A stretch of 64,000 nt of DNA from NCBI RefSeq assembly GCF_007859315.1, contig NZ_VOHA01000005.1, positions 124,001 through 188,000 of the forward strand, in the 5' to 3' direction. Source of the stretch: Reyranella sp. CPCC 100927. GTDB lineage: Bacteria > Pseudomonadota > Alphaproteobacteria > Reyranellales > Reyranellaceae. Numbering within the stretch: the first letter of the stretch is position 1; every line of letters starts with the position of its first letter. The position numbers and the translations under genes were made by a program. Positions 43,202 to 52,597 of this stretch are shown in pieces. The notes under the pieces were generated by a model. It was not told where the DNA came from. It saw only the letters and a program-made list of their open reading frames with translations, and made no database searches.

Positions 43202-44136
43202 TGCGCAAAGGGCCTGTACGCGCGGCATTCGTGATCGCCGGCACCGTCGCGGCACTGTGCAGTCCCCCGGTGCTCGCCGAGGGCAGCCTCAGGGTATGCC
43301 TCAACGAGGACATCCCGCTCTACAGCCTGCACCAGGGCAACGAAGCGAGCGGGTTCGATCTGGCGGTCGCCGAGGCCGTGGCCAAACGGCTCGATCGCAA
43401 GCTCGAGATCCAGTGGTTCGAGACCAAGCTGGAGATGGATTCGAGCCTCACCGTTCAGGCCAACGCCCTGCTGTCGGACAAGCGTTGCGATCTTGTCGCG
43501 GGCTATCCGCTCATCAAGGGAACGCTCGGCAAGCCGCGCGTCGAAATCGCCCGTCTGCCGGGCTTCGACGGCGGCAAGCCGGAGGACCGCCGCCGCCGCG
43601 TGACGCTCGGCACGCTGGTGCCGACCAGACCCTATCACCGCTCGGTCCTGACCATCGTGGTGAACGGCGGGACGGTCACCAAGCCGATTGCGTCCCTGGC
43701 CGATCTCGACGGGCTGAAGATCGGCCTCGAAGGTGGCACGCTCGGCGATGCGATCCTGATGACCTACCGCGACGGGCGCTTCGTCAACCAGATCACGCAC
43801 CTGATTCCCGAGCGGCAGGATCCGCTGGCGATGCTCGACGCCGGCGCCTTCGATGCGACGATGGTCAACCTGCGGCGCCTCGATGCCTACGTTGCCAAGC
43901 ATCCGGAGACGAAGATCAAGGCCACCGGCTTCTATCACCGCATCGGCGTCAACATGGGCTTTGTCGGGCTTGCCGCCAACGCAGCGCTCATCGAGGCGGT
44001 CGACGGCGCCATAGGCGCCCTCGAGCAGCAGGGCGATCTGCCGAAACTGGCCGCCGCGGCGAAGCTGACCTACGTGCCGCCACGAGAGCCGAAGATCTCC
44101 GACAATATCGGCATGTCGGATCTCGCCGAGAAATAG
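43201..44136 (+). CDS. XoxJ-like periplasmic binding protein
   Basis: This 311-residue protein has a signal peptide and a family-3 solute-binding fold (SLRVCLNEDIPLYSLHQGNE, then GFDLAVAEAVAKRLDRKLEI and IASLADLDGLKIGLEGGT). It overlaps the cytochrome gene by one base. XoxJ/MoxJ-type proteins of this fold are encoded with lanthanide dehydrogenases and are thought to assist maturation. Gene order dehydrogenase, cytochrome, binding protein matches xoxFGJ. Confidence 0.78.
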   Translation: MRKGPVRAAFVIAGTVAALCSPPVLAEGSLRVCLNEDIPLYSLHQGNEASGFDLAVAEAVAKRLDRKLEIQWFETKLEMDSSLTVQANALLSDKRCDLVAGYPLIKGTLGKPRVEIARLPGFDGGKPEDRRRRVTLGTLVPTRPYHRSVLTIVVNGGTVTKPIASLADLDGLKIGLEGGTLGDAILMTYRDGRFVNQITHLIPERQDPLAMLDAGAFDATMVNLRRLDAYVAKHPETKIKATGFYHRIGVNMGFVGLAANAALIEAVDGAIGALEQQGDLPKLAAAAKLTYVPPREPKISDNIGMSDLAEK

Positions 44137-44265
44137 CGCGCTGAGGCGAGGGCACGACAAACGCTTCGCGCCGGCCAGTCTGTCGCGCTAGGCTGCGCGC
44201 CCGCGGGCTCGCACGGTCAACGGCGCATCCGGATCCGGCAGGCCTGATCGGTTGGGGAGAGACGC

Positions 44266-45255
44266 ATGTCGTTGTGGCGCCAGGCCGCCGTCCTGCTGGC
44301 CGCCGTGCTGATCGGCACGATGGCGCTGCCGCCATGGGCGATGGCGCGAGACGTCGTCAGGATCGGCGTCCTGAAGTTCGGCACGGTGAACTGGGAGCTT
44401 GACGTCATCAAGACGCATGGCCTCGACCGCCAGGAAAGCGTCGACGTGCAGATCATCGAGTTCGCGGGGCGGGACGCGACGTCCGTCGCACTGCTCGCGG
44501 GCAAGGTCGACGTGATCGTCATCGACTGGATCTGGGTGTCGCGGCAGCGCGCCGAAGGCAGCAAGTTCACTTTCGTACCGTTCTCCACGGCGGTCGGCGC
44601 CCTGATGGTGCCGGCCGATTCACCGGTGCGGACGTTGGCCGACCTCAAGGGCAGGCGGTTGGGCATTGCCGGTGGGCCGATTGACAAGAGCTGGCTGCTG
44701 ATTCGCGCCATGGGCCTGTCGCAGGCGGGTGTTGATCTTGACGACATCGTCGACAAGGCCTTTGGCGCGCCGCCGCTGCTCAACGCCCAGGCATTGTCGG
44801 GGCGTCTCGACGGCGTCATCACCGCGTGGAACTTCATGGCCGAACTGGAAGCCAAGCGGTTCCGGGCCCTGGTCACGGTTGACGACGCCGTGCAGGCGAT
44901 CGGTATTTCCGGCGCGTTGCCCCTGCTGGGCTATGTCTTCAACGAAGGCTGGGGCAGGGACCATCGCGAGGCCGTTGCAGGCCTGGTGCGGGCCAGCCGA
45001 CGGGCCAAGCAGATCCTGGCCGAGTCCGACACCGAGTGGGAGCGCCTGCGGCCGCTGGTCAAGCCGGCCGACGATGCCACCTTCGCCGCGCTGAAGGCCG
45101 GTTTTCGCCGCGGCACGCCCGCACGCTGGGGCGAGGCCGAGCGCGCCAATGCCGAACGCGCCTATGCCGTCATGAGCAAGCTCGGCGGCGAGGACCTGGT
45201 CGGACGCAGCACTCGGCTGCAGCCCGGCGTCTTCTGGCCTGATGTCACGTACTGA
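44266..45255 (+). CDS. ABC transporter periplasmic binding protein (SsuA/TauA/NrtA-like)
   Basis: This 329-residue protein has a signal peptide (MSLWRQAAVLLAAVLIGTMA) and a family-9-like two-lobe fold (VVRIGVLKFGTVNWELDVIK, then LMVPADSPVRTLADLKGRRL and GPIDKSWLLIRAMGL). It delivers a substrate to the permease/ATPase encoded next. Similar triads move sulfonates, taurine or nitrate, but the setting between two PQQ-dehydrogenase loci suggests a factor or substrate of that pathway. Confidence 0.85.
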   Translation: MSLWRQAAVLLAAVLIGTMALPPWAMARDVVRIGVLKFGTVNWELDVIKTHGLDRQESVDVQIIEFAGRDATSVALLAGKVDVIVIDWIWVSRQRAEGSKFTFVPFSTAVGALMVPADSPVRTLADLKGRRLGIAGGPIDKSWLLIRAMGLSQAGVDLDDIVDKAFGAPPLLNAQALSGRLDGVITAWNFMAELEAKRFRALVTVDDAVQAIGISGALPLLGYVFNEGWGRDHREAVAGLVRASRRAKQILAESDTEWERLRPLVKPADDATFAALKAGFRRGTPARWGEAERANAERAYAVMSKLGGEDLVGRSTRLQPGVFWPDVTY

Positions 45256-45258
45256 TCG

Positions 45259-46017
45259 ATGAGTCTCGTGCGACTGCGTTCGTCCGTCTGGCCGTACGTC
45301 GCCTCGATCGCGGCACTGCTGGTCTTGTGGGAGATCGCCGCCAGTCTTGCCGCCAGCCGCGTGCTGCCGCCGCCGATGACCGTGCTGCGCGTCCTGCAGC
45401 GCGACATCGCCGACGGCACATTGCCGTACCATCTCGTCGTGACCCTGGCCCGCGTCGCGGTCAGCTTTTTTCTCGCCCTGCTGATCGGCAGCGCGATCGG
45501 CATCGTCATGGGCCGGTCGGTGCTGCTCGATCGTCTGGGCGATGCCTGGCTGATCGTCTTTCTGAACCTGCCGGCACTGGTCACCATCGTGCTCTGCTAC
45601 GTATGGTTCGGCCTCACCGAGGCGGCGGCGGTCCTGGCGGTGACGGTCAACAAAATCCCCAATGTCGTTGTCACCGTGCGCGAGGGGGCCCGCGCGCTCA
45701 GCCGCGATCTGCTCGAGATGGCGCAGGTGTTTCAGTTCGGCCGCTACAAGACGTTGCGCCACGTGGTCCTGCCGGCGCTGGGGCCGTTCATCATCGCCGC
45801 CGCCCGCTCGGGCCTGGCCATTGTCTGGAAAATCGTCCTGGTCGTCGAGTTGCTGGGCCGCAGCAGCGGCATCGGCTTCCAGATCGGCCTGTTCTTCCAG
45901 TTGTTCGACGTCGCAGCCATCCTTGCCTACACGATCGCGTTCGTCGCCGTGATCCAGATCCTCGAACTGGGCGTCCTGCAGCCGTTGGAACGCCGCGCCA
46001 GCCGGTGGCGGCGATGA
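45259..46017 (+). CDS. ABC transporter permease
   Basis: This 252-residue membrane protein has several hydrophobic helices and the EAA cytoplasmic loop (EMAQVFQFGRYKTLRHVVLPALG), matching SsuC/TauC-type permeases. It begins 3 bases after the binding protein and overlaps the ATPase start (ATGA). Confidence 0.9.
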   Translation: MSLVRLRSSVWPYVASIAALLVLWEIAASLAASRVLPPPMTVLRVLQRDIADGTLPYHLVVTLARVAVSFFLALLIGSAIGIVMGRSVLLDRLGDAWLIVFLNLPALVTIVLCYVWFGLTEAAAVLAVTVNKIPNVVVTVREGARALSRDLLEMAQVFQFGRYKTLRHVVLPALGPFIIAAARSGLAIVWKIVLVVELLGRSSGIGFQIGLFFQLFDVAAILAYTIAFVAVIQILELGVLQPLERRASRWRR

Positions 46018-46760
46018 CGGTGCTGGCGGTGGACATCCAGGAGAAGCGCTACCCGGCCGTCGGTCGCGCCGGCGCGAACCTGGCCCTGAAGGATCTTCGT
46101 TTCGAGGTGGCGCGCGGTGAACTGGTGTGTGTCGTGGGGCCATCGGGTTGCGGCAAGACCACACTGCTCAACATCATTGCCGGCCTGGATCGCGCCTTTG
46201 CCGGTCACCTGACGCAACCGCCATCAGCCGGCGGCCGCCCCCAGATCGGCTACGTCTTCCAGAACGCACGCCTGCTGCCCTGGCGCACCGTTCTGGAAAA
46301 CATCGAGCTTGTGATGCCGCCCGGCGAGGGACGCCGGCAGCGGATCCTCGATCTGCTGGCCGTGACCGGACTGGGCGACGTGGCGCACGTCTATCCCGAG
46401 CGCCTGTCTGTCGGCATGGCGCGGCGCGTCGCCCTGGCGCGCGCCTTCGCCATCGATCCGCATCTGCTGCTGCTCGACGAGCCCTTCGTGTCGCTCGATG
46501 AACCGACGGCGCAACGCCTGCGCGCGTTGCTGGTTGAGATTTGGCGGCGACAACCGACGACGGTTCTGTTCGTGACGCATGATCTGCGCGAGGCCATCCT
46601 GCTCGCCGATCGCATCCTGGTGTTGTCGCCGCCGCCGGCGCGTGTCGCGGCGAGCATTCCCGTCACGCTGCCGCGTGAGACGCGCCATGCCGATGCAGCG
46701 CTGGAGGCGCTGCGCCAGCGGCTGCTGCGCGAGTTTGGTGAGTCCTTCGGATCGCTCTGA
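46014..46760 (+). CDS. ABC transporter ATPase
   Basis: This 248-residue ATPase has Walker A GPSGCGKTT, Q-loop region YVFQNARLLPWRT, an unusual signature (ERLSVGMARRVALARAF in place of LSGGQ-QR), and Walker B LLLDEPFVSLD followed by the H-loop FVTHDLREA. It powers the transporter. The altered signature (SVGMARR) is a modest deviation. Confidence 0.9.
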   Translation: MTVLAVDIQEKRYPAVGRAGANLALKDLRFEVARGELVCVVGPSGCGKTTLLNIIAGLDRAFAGHLTQPPSAGGRPQIGYVFQNARLLPWRTVLENIELVMPPGEGRRQRILDLLAVTGLGDVAHVYPERLSVGMARRVALARAFAIDPHLLLLDEPFVSLDEPTAQRLRALLVEIWRRQPTTVLFVTHDLREAILLADRILVLSPPPARVAASIPVTLPRETRHADAALEALRQRLLREFGESFGSL

Positions 46761-46999
46761 CTATCAGGGATTGTATTAGCGAGCGGTCAGTCTCACTGAG
46801 TGCAACAGCAAAAAGATATCATCTACTTCGGGGCGACAAATAATTATCCCACGTGTGCAAGCTGTTCCTGTTGACGGCGGAATGCGCCGGATGATTACGT
46901 GTACGAAAGCGCTTTCAACTCAATGGTCTGAGTAGGACATCAGGGGCTTGCAGACAGTGGTCGAAGCCTTGGCCTGGAGCCAAACAATAGAGGGCGCGT

Positions 47000-47656
47000 A
47001 TGGGAGAGGAAGGACCCAAGACCGTCAACGACGGCCCGGGGAACGCGGCGTGCGGCTGCGTATCGCGTTGCGTTGCATCCGACGGGGATGGCCCACAGTC
47101 TGCTGACCGTCGCGCCGTTTTGGCGGGTGCCCTGGCAAGTGGCGTGGCTTTGGCGGTTCCGGCGTCTGCACTGGCGGCGGATCCGAAGATGACGCGGCCA
47201 CAGGCCGGTGATGTCTTCGTGTTCGCGACAGGCGACAAGGCCCGTTCGGTCATCGGGGACGCCGATCTTGCCGTCGGCGCGCCGCCCGTATTGGCCTGGC
47301 CGATGGACCCGCAAAGCAAGGTCATTCGCGACGGCTCGCGGCTCAATCAGGTTCTGCTCGTGCGTCTGGATACGGCGAAGCTGGATGAGACGACGAAGTC
47401 ACGAGCGACCGAGGGTGGTTTCGTAGCGTACTCGGCATCATGCACGCACGCACTGTGTCCGGTGACGGGTTGGCACGCCGACAAGCGCATCTTCCACTGC
47501 CCGTGCCACAACTCTGAGTTTGATCCCAGTATCGGCGCCAAGGTGGTCTTCGGGCCGGCGCCGCGGCCGTTGCCGGCGCTGCCGTTGAAGACGGTCGATG
47601 GCGCGCCAGTGGCGGCTCAGGGTTTTACCGGAAAGGTGGGTGCTGGTTCGGCCTGA
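47000..47656 (+). CDS. Rieske [2Fe-2S] protein, Tat-exported
   Basis: This 218-residue protein has a Tat-like signal (ADRRAVLAGALASGVALAV) and a Rieske domain. The cluster ligands are visible as CTH (Cys148, His150) and CPCH (Cys167, His170), with a Cys pair (Cys153, Cys169) that usually forms a stabilising disulfide. An N-terminal Cys-rich stretch lies before the twin Arg. It probably relays electrons from the following PQQ dehydrogenase or the Mo enzyme. It starts a transcription unit with that gene (59-base gap). Confidence 0.85.
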   Translation: MGEEGPKTVNDGPGNAACGCVSRCVASDGDGPQSADRRAVLAGALASGVALAVPASALAADPKMTRPQAGDVFVFATGDKARSVIGDADLAVGAPPVLAWPMDPQSKVIRDGSRLNQVLLVRLDTAKLDETTKSRATEGGFVAYSASCTHALCPVTGWHADKRIFHCPCHNSEFDPSIGAKVVFGPAPRPLPALPLKTVDGAPVAAQGFTGKVGAGSA

Positions 47657-47715
47657 TCTCGGGGGAGACACGGCCGCTGACATTTCGGAAGTTTCAATGC
47701 GGAGGGAGGAAAGCC

Positions 47716-49449
47716 GTGAAGGAAGCGCACATCCGTTGGCTTGGCCTGGCCATCTCAGGCTTGATGCTGGCGCCCGTGGCGGCGTCAGCGCAGGGCGTGA
47801 AGAACTACGCGCCGGTGACTCAGGAGCGGTTGACCAATCCGGAGCCCGGGAACTGGCTGCAGTATCGCCGGACCTATGACGGCATGAACTACAGCCCGCT
47901 GGACAAGATCAACACGACCAACGTCAAGAACCTCGTGCCGGTGTGGACCTTCTCGACCGGCGTCAACGAGGGACACCAGGCGCCGCCCATGGTGAACAAC
48001 GGCGTGATGTTTATCACCACGCCGCAGGCGCAGGTGCTGGCGCTGGACGCCAAGACCGGCGACCTGCTGTGGCGTTACAAGCGCCAGCTGCCCGAGGATC
48101 TGTTCCAGCTGCATCCGACCAATCGTGGCGTCGGCATGTGGCAGGACATGCTCTTCCTGGCGACGGTCGATCATTTCCTGGTCGCGCTCGATGCCAAGAC
48201 CGGCAAGGAACTCTGGGCCAAGCCGGTCGGCGACTACAAGAAGGGTTACTATCTGACCCTGGCGCCGCAGGTCATCAATGGCAAGATCATCATCGGCACG
48301 TCGGGCGGCGAGTTCGGGGTCCGCGGCTATATCGCGGCCTACGACGCCAAGACCGGCAACCAGCTGTGGCGTACCTACACGATCCCGGGCCCCGGTGAGC
48401 CGGGCCACGACACGTGGAAGGGCGACGACTGGAAGACCGGCGGTGGCTCGGCGTGGATGACGGGCAACTATGATCCCGCCACCAACACGGCCTACTGGGG
48501 CATCGGCAATGCCGCGCCCTGGCCCGGCGATGCGCATCCCGGCGACAACCTTTACACCACGTCGGTGCTCGCGCTCGATCCCGACACCGGCAAGATCAAG
48601 CATCACCACCAGTACCATCACAACGACTCGTGGGACTGGGATGAGGTCGACCCGCCGATCCTGATGGACGTCCAGCGGGGCGGGCGCAGCGTCAAGGCGC
48701 TGGTCCATCCCGGCCGCAACGGCTATCTGTGGACGCTCGAGCGGACCCCGGAGGGGATCGGCTTCGTGTCCGGCGTCCCGTATGTCCATCAGGACGTGTT
48801 CGCCAGCCTCGATCCCAAGACCGGGCGGCCGACGTACAACGACAAGACCGTGCCGAAGGTCGGCAAGGATGTCACGTTCTGTCCGTCGCTGTGGGGTGGC
48901 AAGGATTGGGCATCGGCAACGTACAGCCCGAAGACCAAGCTGCTCTACATTCCGGCCAACGACAACATCTGCGGCCGCCTGGTCGGCGAGAAAAAGCCGA
49001 TCGTCGAAGGCCAGCTGTGGCTGGGGGCCGAACTCGAGAAGCTCGACCTCAGCATGCGGGACAAGAAGGTCCCGGAATACATGGGCGAACTGCAAGCCTG
49101 GGACATGAACGGCAACAAGAAGGTGTGGTCGTACAAGTTCCCGACCCAGCTGTTTGCCTCGGCAATGGCCACGGCCGGTGACCTCGTCTTCGTCGGCGGC
49201 ACCAGCGACCGCTACTTCCGGGCCTTCAGCGCCCAGACCGGCGAGCTGCTATGGCAGCATCGCACCAACTCCGGCATCAGCGGCGGGCCGACGGCCTTTG
49301 AGGTCGACGGGACCCAGTACATCGCCGTTCAGTCGGGCTGGGGCGTCGATGCCCAGCGTATTCAGGACTCCTTGACGAAGCTCGGGATTCCCGGCGTCAA
49401 TCCGGACGTGCCGCAGGGCGGCGTCGTCTGGGTGTTCGCGGTGAAGTGA
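47716..49449 (+). CDS. PQQ-dependent dehydrogenase, lanthanide-type, lacking the vicinal disulfide
   Basis: This 577-residue quinoprotein starts at GTG 47716 (GGAGGGAGGAAAGCC upstream) with a signal peptide. The metal site is Glu199 (TSGGEFGVRG), Asn265 (GIGNAAP), catalytic Asp307 and extra Asp309 (NDSWDWDEV), again Asp-x-Asp. The usual CysCys that stacks on PQQ is absent: the equivalent positions are Gln131-Leu132 (FQLHPTNRGVG). It is thus a divergent relative of the first enzyme. Substrate is unknown; the neighbouring Mo enzyme suggests an alcohol whose aldehyde is oxidised further. Confidence 0.88.
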   Translation: MKEAHIRWLGLAISGLMLAPVAASAQGVKNYAPVTQERLTNPEPGNWLQYRRTYDGMNYSPLDKINTTNVKNLVPVWTFSTGVNEGHQAPPMVNNGVMFITTPQAQVLALDAKTGDLLWRYKRQLPEDLFQLHPTNRGVGMWQDMLFLATVDHFLVALDAKTGKELWAKPVGDYKKGYYLTLAPQVINGKIIIGTSGGEFGVRGYIAAYDAKTGNQLWRTYTIPGPGEPGHDTWKGDDWKTGGGSAWMTGNYDPATNTAYWGIGNAAPWPGDAHPGDNLYTTSVLALDPDTGKIKHHHQYHHNDSWDWDEVDPPILMDVQRGGRSVKALVHPGRNGYLWTLERTPEGIGFVSGVPYVHQDVFASLDPKTGRPTYNDKTVPKVGKDVTFCPSLWGGKDWASATYSPKTKLLYIPANDNICGRLVGEKKPIVEGQLWLGAELEKLDLSMRDKKVPEYMGELQAWDMNGNKKVWSYKFPTQLFASAMATAGDLVFVGGTSDRYFRAFSAQTGELLWQHRTNSGISGGPTAFEVDGTQYIAVQSGWGVDAQRIQDSLTKLGIPGVNPDVPQGGVVWVFAVK

Positions 49450-49583
49450 AGACAGGTCGACCCGAAGCAGGCTAGCCTGCGGCTGGCCTGCGACGACCGG
49501 CAAGCCGGCACGACCGGCTTGTGCATGCATCACGGGGCCGGGCAGCGGAACCCGGCCTATCTGATCGATAGGGAGGAAGCGCC

Positions 49584-50036
49584 ATGGTCAAGCTGCGCGT
49601 TAATGGACAGGAGCGGACCTTCGATGGCGATCCATCGATGCCGCTGCTGTGGTACCTGCGTGACGAACTGGCCCTGACCGGCACCAAGTTCGGTTGCGGC
49701 GAAGCCCTGTGCGGCGCCTGCACGGTCCATGTCGATGGCGTCGCGGTGCGCGCATGCATCACCGCCATGGCCGACACCGAAGGTCGCGCCGTCACGACGA
49801 TCGAGGGTCTCGATCCCAACGGCAACCACCCGATGCAAAAGGCATGGCGCAACGCCGGTGTGCCGCAATGCGGCTACTGCCAGAGCGGCCAGATCATGCA
49901 GGCGGCGGCACTGCTGGCGGAAAAATCCAACCCCTCCGACGAGGACATCGATTCCGCGATGGCAGGCAACATCTGTCGTTGCGGCACGTATCAGCGCATC
50001 CGCACCGCCATCAAGGCGGCAGCCAAGGGAGCGTGA
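49584..50036 (+). CDS. [2Fe-2S] subunit of molybdenum hydroxylase (IorA-like)
   Basis: This 150-residue protein has the plant-type [2Fe-2S] motif (Cys38, Cys43, Cys46, Cys58 in [13 protein letters not shown] and RACIT) and the second cluster (CGYCQSGQ and ICRCGTY). It transfers electrons from the molybdenum site. It is followed 2 bases later by its large subunit. Confidence 0.93.
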   Translation: MVKLRVNGQERTFDGDPSMPLLWYLRDELALTGTKFGCGEALCGACTVHVDGVAVRACITAMADTEGRAVTTIEGLDPNGNHPMQKAWRNAGVPQCGYCQSGQIMQAAALLAEKSNPSDEDIDSAMAGNICRCGTYQRIRTAIKAAAKGA

Positions 50037-50037
50037 C

Positions 50038-52314
50038 ATGACCGCAAACATCGAGAATGTCAGCCGCCGCAAGCTGCTCCAGGGCGCGGTGGCACTGGGT
50101 GGACTGGTCGTGGCGGTCCGGCTGTTGCCGGTAAACCATGCCTTCGCCCAGGCGCCCAAGTACGGCGCTGACGGCATGCCGCACGGCACCGTGAATGACC
50201 CCAAAGTCTTCGTCTCGATCGACAAGGACGGCACGGTCGCCATCGTCTGCTCTCGCTCGGAGATGGGGCAGGGCGTGCGCACCGGCGTGCCGCTGATCCT
50301 GGCCGATGAGATGGAAGCCGACTGGACGCGCGTGCGCATCGTACAGGCGCCGGGCGACGAAAAGAAATACGGCAACCAGGATACCGACGGCTCGCGCAGC
50401 ACGCGGCACTTCCTGAAGCCGATGCGCGAATGCGGTGCCGCCATGCGCATGATGCTGGAGGCCGCGGGCGCCAAGAAGCTGAACGTGCCGGTCGGCGAAG
50501 TCGAGGCGCGCAACCACGAGGTCGTGCACAAGACCTCCGGCCGCAAGGTCGGCTACGGTGACCTGGCCGCCGACGCGGCGGCGCTGCCCGTGCCCAAGGA
50601 ACTCAAGCTGAAGGATCCTGCCGCCTTCCGCTACATCGGCAAGGACACGCCGATCGTCGATGCGTTCGACATGACGACCGGTCGGGCCAAGTATGGTCAG
50701 GACACGGTGCTGCCGGGCATGAAGTTCGCTGTCATTGCCCGTCCGCCGGTCTATGGCGGCAAGGTCAAGTCGGTCGACTCGACCGACGCCATGAAGGTTC
50801 CCGGCGTCGAAAAGATCGTGCAGATCGAAGGCACGCCACCACCCTCGACGTTCCAGCCGCTGGGTGGCGTGGCGGTGATCGCGCGCAACACCTATGCCGC
50901 CATGAAGGGCCGCGAGGCGCTCAAGATCGTCTGGGACGACGGACCCAACAAGGTCTACGAGTCCAAGGATTATCGCACCAAGCTCGAGGCCTCGGCGCGC
51001 AAGGAAGGCAAGGTGGTGCGCAACGAGGGCGACACCGACGGTGCGATGGCCAAGGCGGCCAAGAAGGTCGAGGCCGAGTACTACCTGCCGCACTTTGCCC
51101 ATGCCACCATGGAGCCGCCAGCGGCGACCGCGCGGATCCAGGACGGCAAGTGCGAGATCTGGGCCTGCGTGCAAAGCCCGCAGGGCACGCGTGACACCGT
51201 CGCCAAGCGGCTGGGCTTGTCGGCCGACAACGTGACCGTCAACGTCACCCTGCTGGGCGGCGGCTTCGGTCGCAAGTCCAAGCCCGACTTCGCAGTCGAG
51301 GCGGCGCTGCTCTCACGCGAGATCGGCGGCGCCCCGGTCAAGGTGGTGTGGACCCGCACCGACGACCTCCACCATGGCTACTACCACACCGTCTCGGTCG
51401 AGCGCATCGAGGCCGGGCTCGATGCCGCGGGGAAACCCGTGGCATGGAAGCATCGCACCGTGGCGCCCAGCATCGCCTCGATCTTCGCGCCCAACGTGAA
51501 GCACGAGGCCGCCTTCGAGCTCAGCATGGGCGCCGTCGACATGCCGTTTGCGATCCCCAACATCCGGGTCGAGAACGGCGAGGCGGAAGCCCATACGCGC
51601 ATCGGCTGGTTCCGTTCCGTGTCCAACATTCCGCACGCGTTTGCGGTGCAGTCCTTCGCGGCCGAGATGGCGCATGCCGCCGGCAAGGACCCGAAGGACT
51701 ACCTGCTGGAACTGATCGGCCCGGCACGCCTGGTCGACCAGGCCAAGGCCGGTGTCGGCTGGAACTACGGCGAGGATCCCACCCTCTACCCGATCGATAC
51801 GGCGCGTCTGCGGCGTGTGGTCGAACTGGTCGCCGAGAAGGGGGAGTGGGGCCGCAAGCTGCCGCCACGGCATGGCCTGGGCATCGCCGTGCACCGCAGC
51901 TTCGTGAGCTATGTCGCCGCCGTGGTCGAGGCCGCGGTCGACGAGAAGGGCAACCTGACGGTGCCGCGGGTCGATATCGCCATCGACTGCGGTTTCTTCG
52001 TCAACCCGGAACGTGTCCGCTCTCAGCTTGAAGGCGCCTGCGTCATGGGCATGAGCCTGGCGCTCAAGAGCGAGATCACGTTCAAGGACGGACGTGTCGT
52101 GCAGAACAACTTCGACACGTTCGAAGTGGCGCGCATCAACGAGTCGCCGCGCGATACGCGCGTGCACATCGTACCCGGCAACATCGCCCTGCCGCCCGGC
52201 GGCGTCGGCGAGCCGGGCGTGCCGCCCTTCGCACCGGCGCTGTGCAATGCGATCTTTGCCGCCACGGGCAAGCGCATCCGCCAACTGCCGATCCGCGATC
52301 AGCTCTCGACGTAA
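50038..52314 (+). CDS. Molybdopterin-binding aldehyde oxidase/isoquinoline oxidoreductase large subunit
   Basis: This 758-residue xanthine-oxidase-family subunit has a Tat-like signal (VSRRKLLQGAVALGG) and molybdopterin motifs (SRSEMGQGVRTGVPL, LLGGGFGRKSKPDF). The catalytic Glu region PPGGVGEPGVPP lies near the C terminus. It probably oxidises an aldehyde or N-heterocycle in the periplasm. The small subunit is encoded just upstream, and the PQQ dehydrogenase further upstream. Confidence 0.92.
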   Translation: MTANIENVSRRKLLQGAVALGGLVVAVRLLPVNHAFAQAPKYGADGMPHGTVNDPKVFVSIDKDGTVAIVCSRSEMGQGVRTGVPLILADEMEADWTRVRIVQAPGDEKKYGNQDTDGSRSTRHFLKPMRECGAAMRMMLEAAGAKKLNVPVGEVEARNHEVVHKTSGRKVGYGDLAADAAALPVPKELKLKDPAAFRYIGKDTPIVDAFDMTTGRAKYGQDTVLPGMKFAVIARPPVYGGKVKSVDSTDAMKVPGVEKIVQIEGTPPPSTFQPLGGVAVIARNTYAAMKGREALKIVWDDGPNKVYESKDYRTKLEASARKEGKVVRNEGDTDGAMAKAAKKVEAEYYLPHFAHATMEPPAATARIQDGKCEIWACVQSPQGTRDTVAKRLGLSADNVTVNVTLLGGGFGRKSKPDFAVEAALLSREIGGAPVKVVWTRTDDLHHGYYHTVSVERIEAGLDAAGKPVAWKHRTVAPSIASIFAPNVKHEAAFELSMGAVDMPFAIPNIRVENGEAEAHTRIGWFRSVSNIPHAFAVQSFAAEMAHAAGKDPKDYLLELIGPARLVDQAKAGVGWNYGEDPTLYPIDTARLRRVVELVAEKGEWGRKLPPRHGLGIAVHRSFVSYVAAVVEAAVDEKGNLTVPRVDIAIDCGFFVNPERVRSQLEGACVMGMSLALKSEITFKDGRVVQNNFDTFEVARINESPRDTRVHIVPGNIALPPGGVGEPGVPPFAPALCNAIFAATGKRIRQLPIRDQLST

Positions 52315-52323
52315 GCGGGGAGC

Positions 52324-52379
52324 GCGGGCCTCCGGCCCGCTCGTGACACGAACAGGGGCGCCGGCTTCATGCCGGCGCC
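52324..52379 (+). terminator. Two hairpins after the molybdenum hydroxylase gene
   Basis: Stem GCGGGCC-TCC-GGCCCGC (52324-52340) and stem GGCGCCGGC-TTCAT-GCCGGCGCC (52357-52379). The second is followed by TCCGTCTTTCC. Together they probably end the transcription unit that contains the Mo hydroxylase. Confidence 0.6.
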
Positions 52380-52560
52380 TCCGTCTTTCCTGGCTGCAAG
52401 CCCTGTCGTCTGTAAGCGGTGGAGTTGGACCAGCTGGCAATGGGCTGTCGATAGCTGAGACCGTATGGCAGGAAGCCGGCGTGGTGGTTGAAGCTGTAGC
52501 GGATGGCGTCGGCGATCTTCGAGCCCGTGGGAACCGATGCGCAGCTGAGTGTCATCGCCA
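52380..52560 (-). pseudogene. Possible IS66-type transposase remnant
   Basis: The minus-strand frame reads PTGSKIADAIRYSFNHHAGF followed by LPYGLSYRQPIASW. The first part resembles the AIRYAL-RW segment before the last catalytic region of IS66 transposases. No inverted repeats or other parts are seen. The match is weak. Confidence 0.3.
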
Positions 52561-52597
52561 ACCGCCGGGCAACGGGCCTCTGCGCAACAATAAGAAG

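Noticed and set aside
44620-46164. Antisense frame of about 514 codons over the ABC transporter genes
   Set aside because: Composition (Asp, Gln, His, Arg rich) and lack of motifs mark it as a shadow of the transporter operon.
46871-46899. TTGACG with a weak -10 upstream of the Rieske gene
   Set aside because: The -10 region (ATTACG at 17 bases) matches poorly, so it is not listed as a promoter.
47785-49095. Antisense frame over the second PQQ dehydrogenase
   Set aside because: Same reasoning as for the first; the sense protein is complete.
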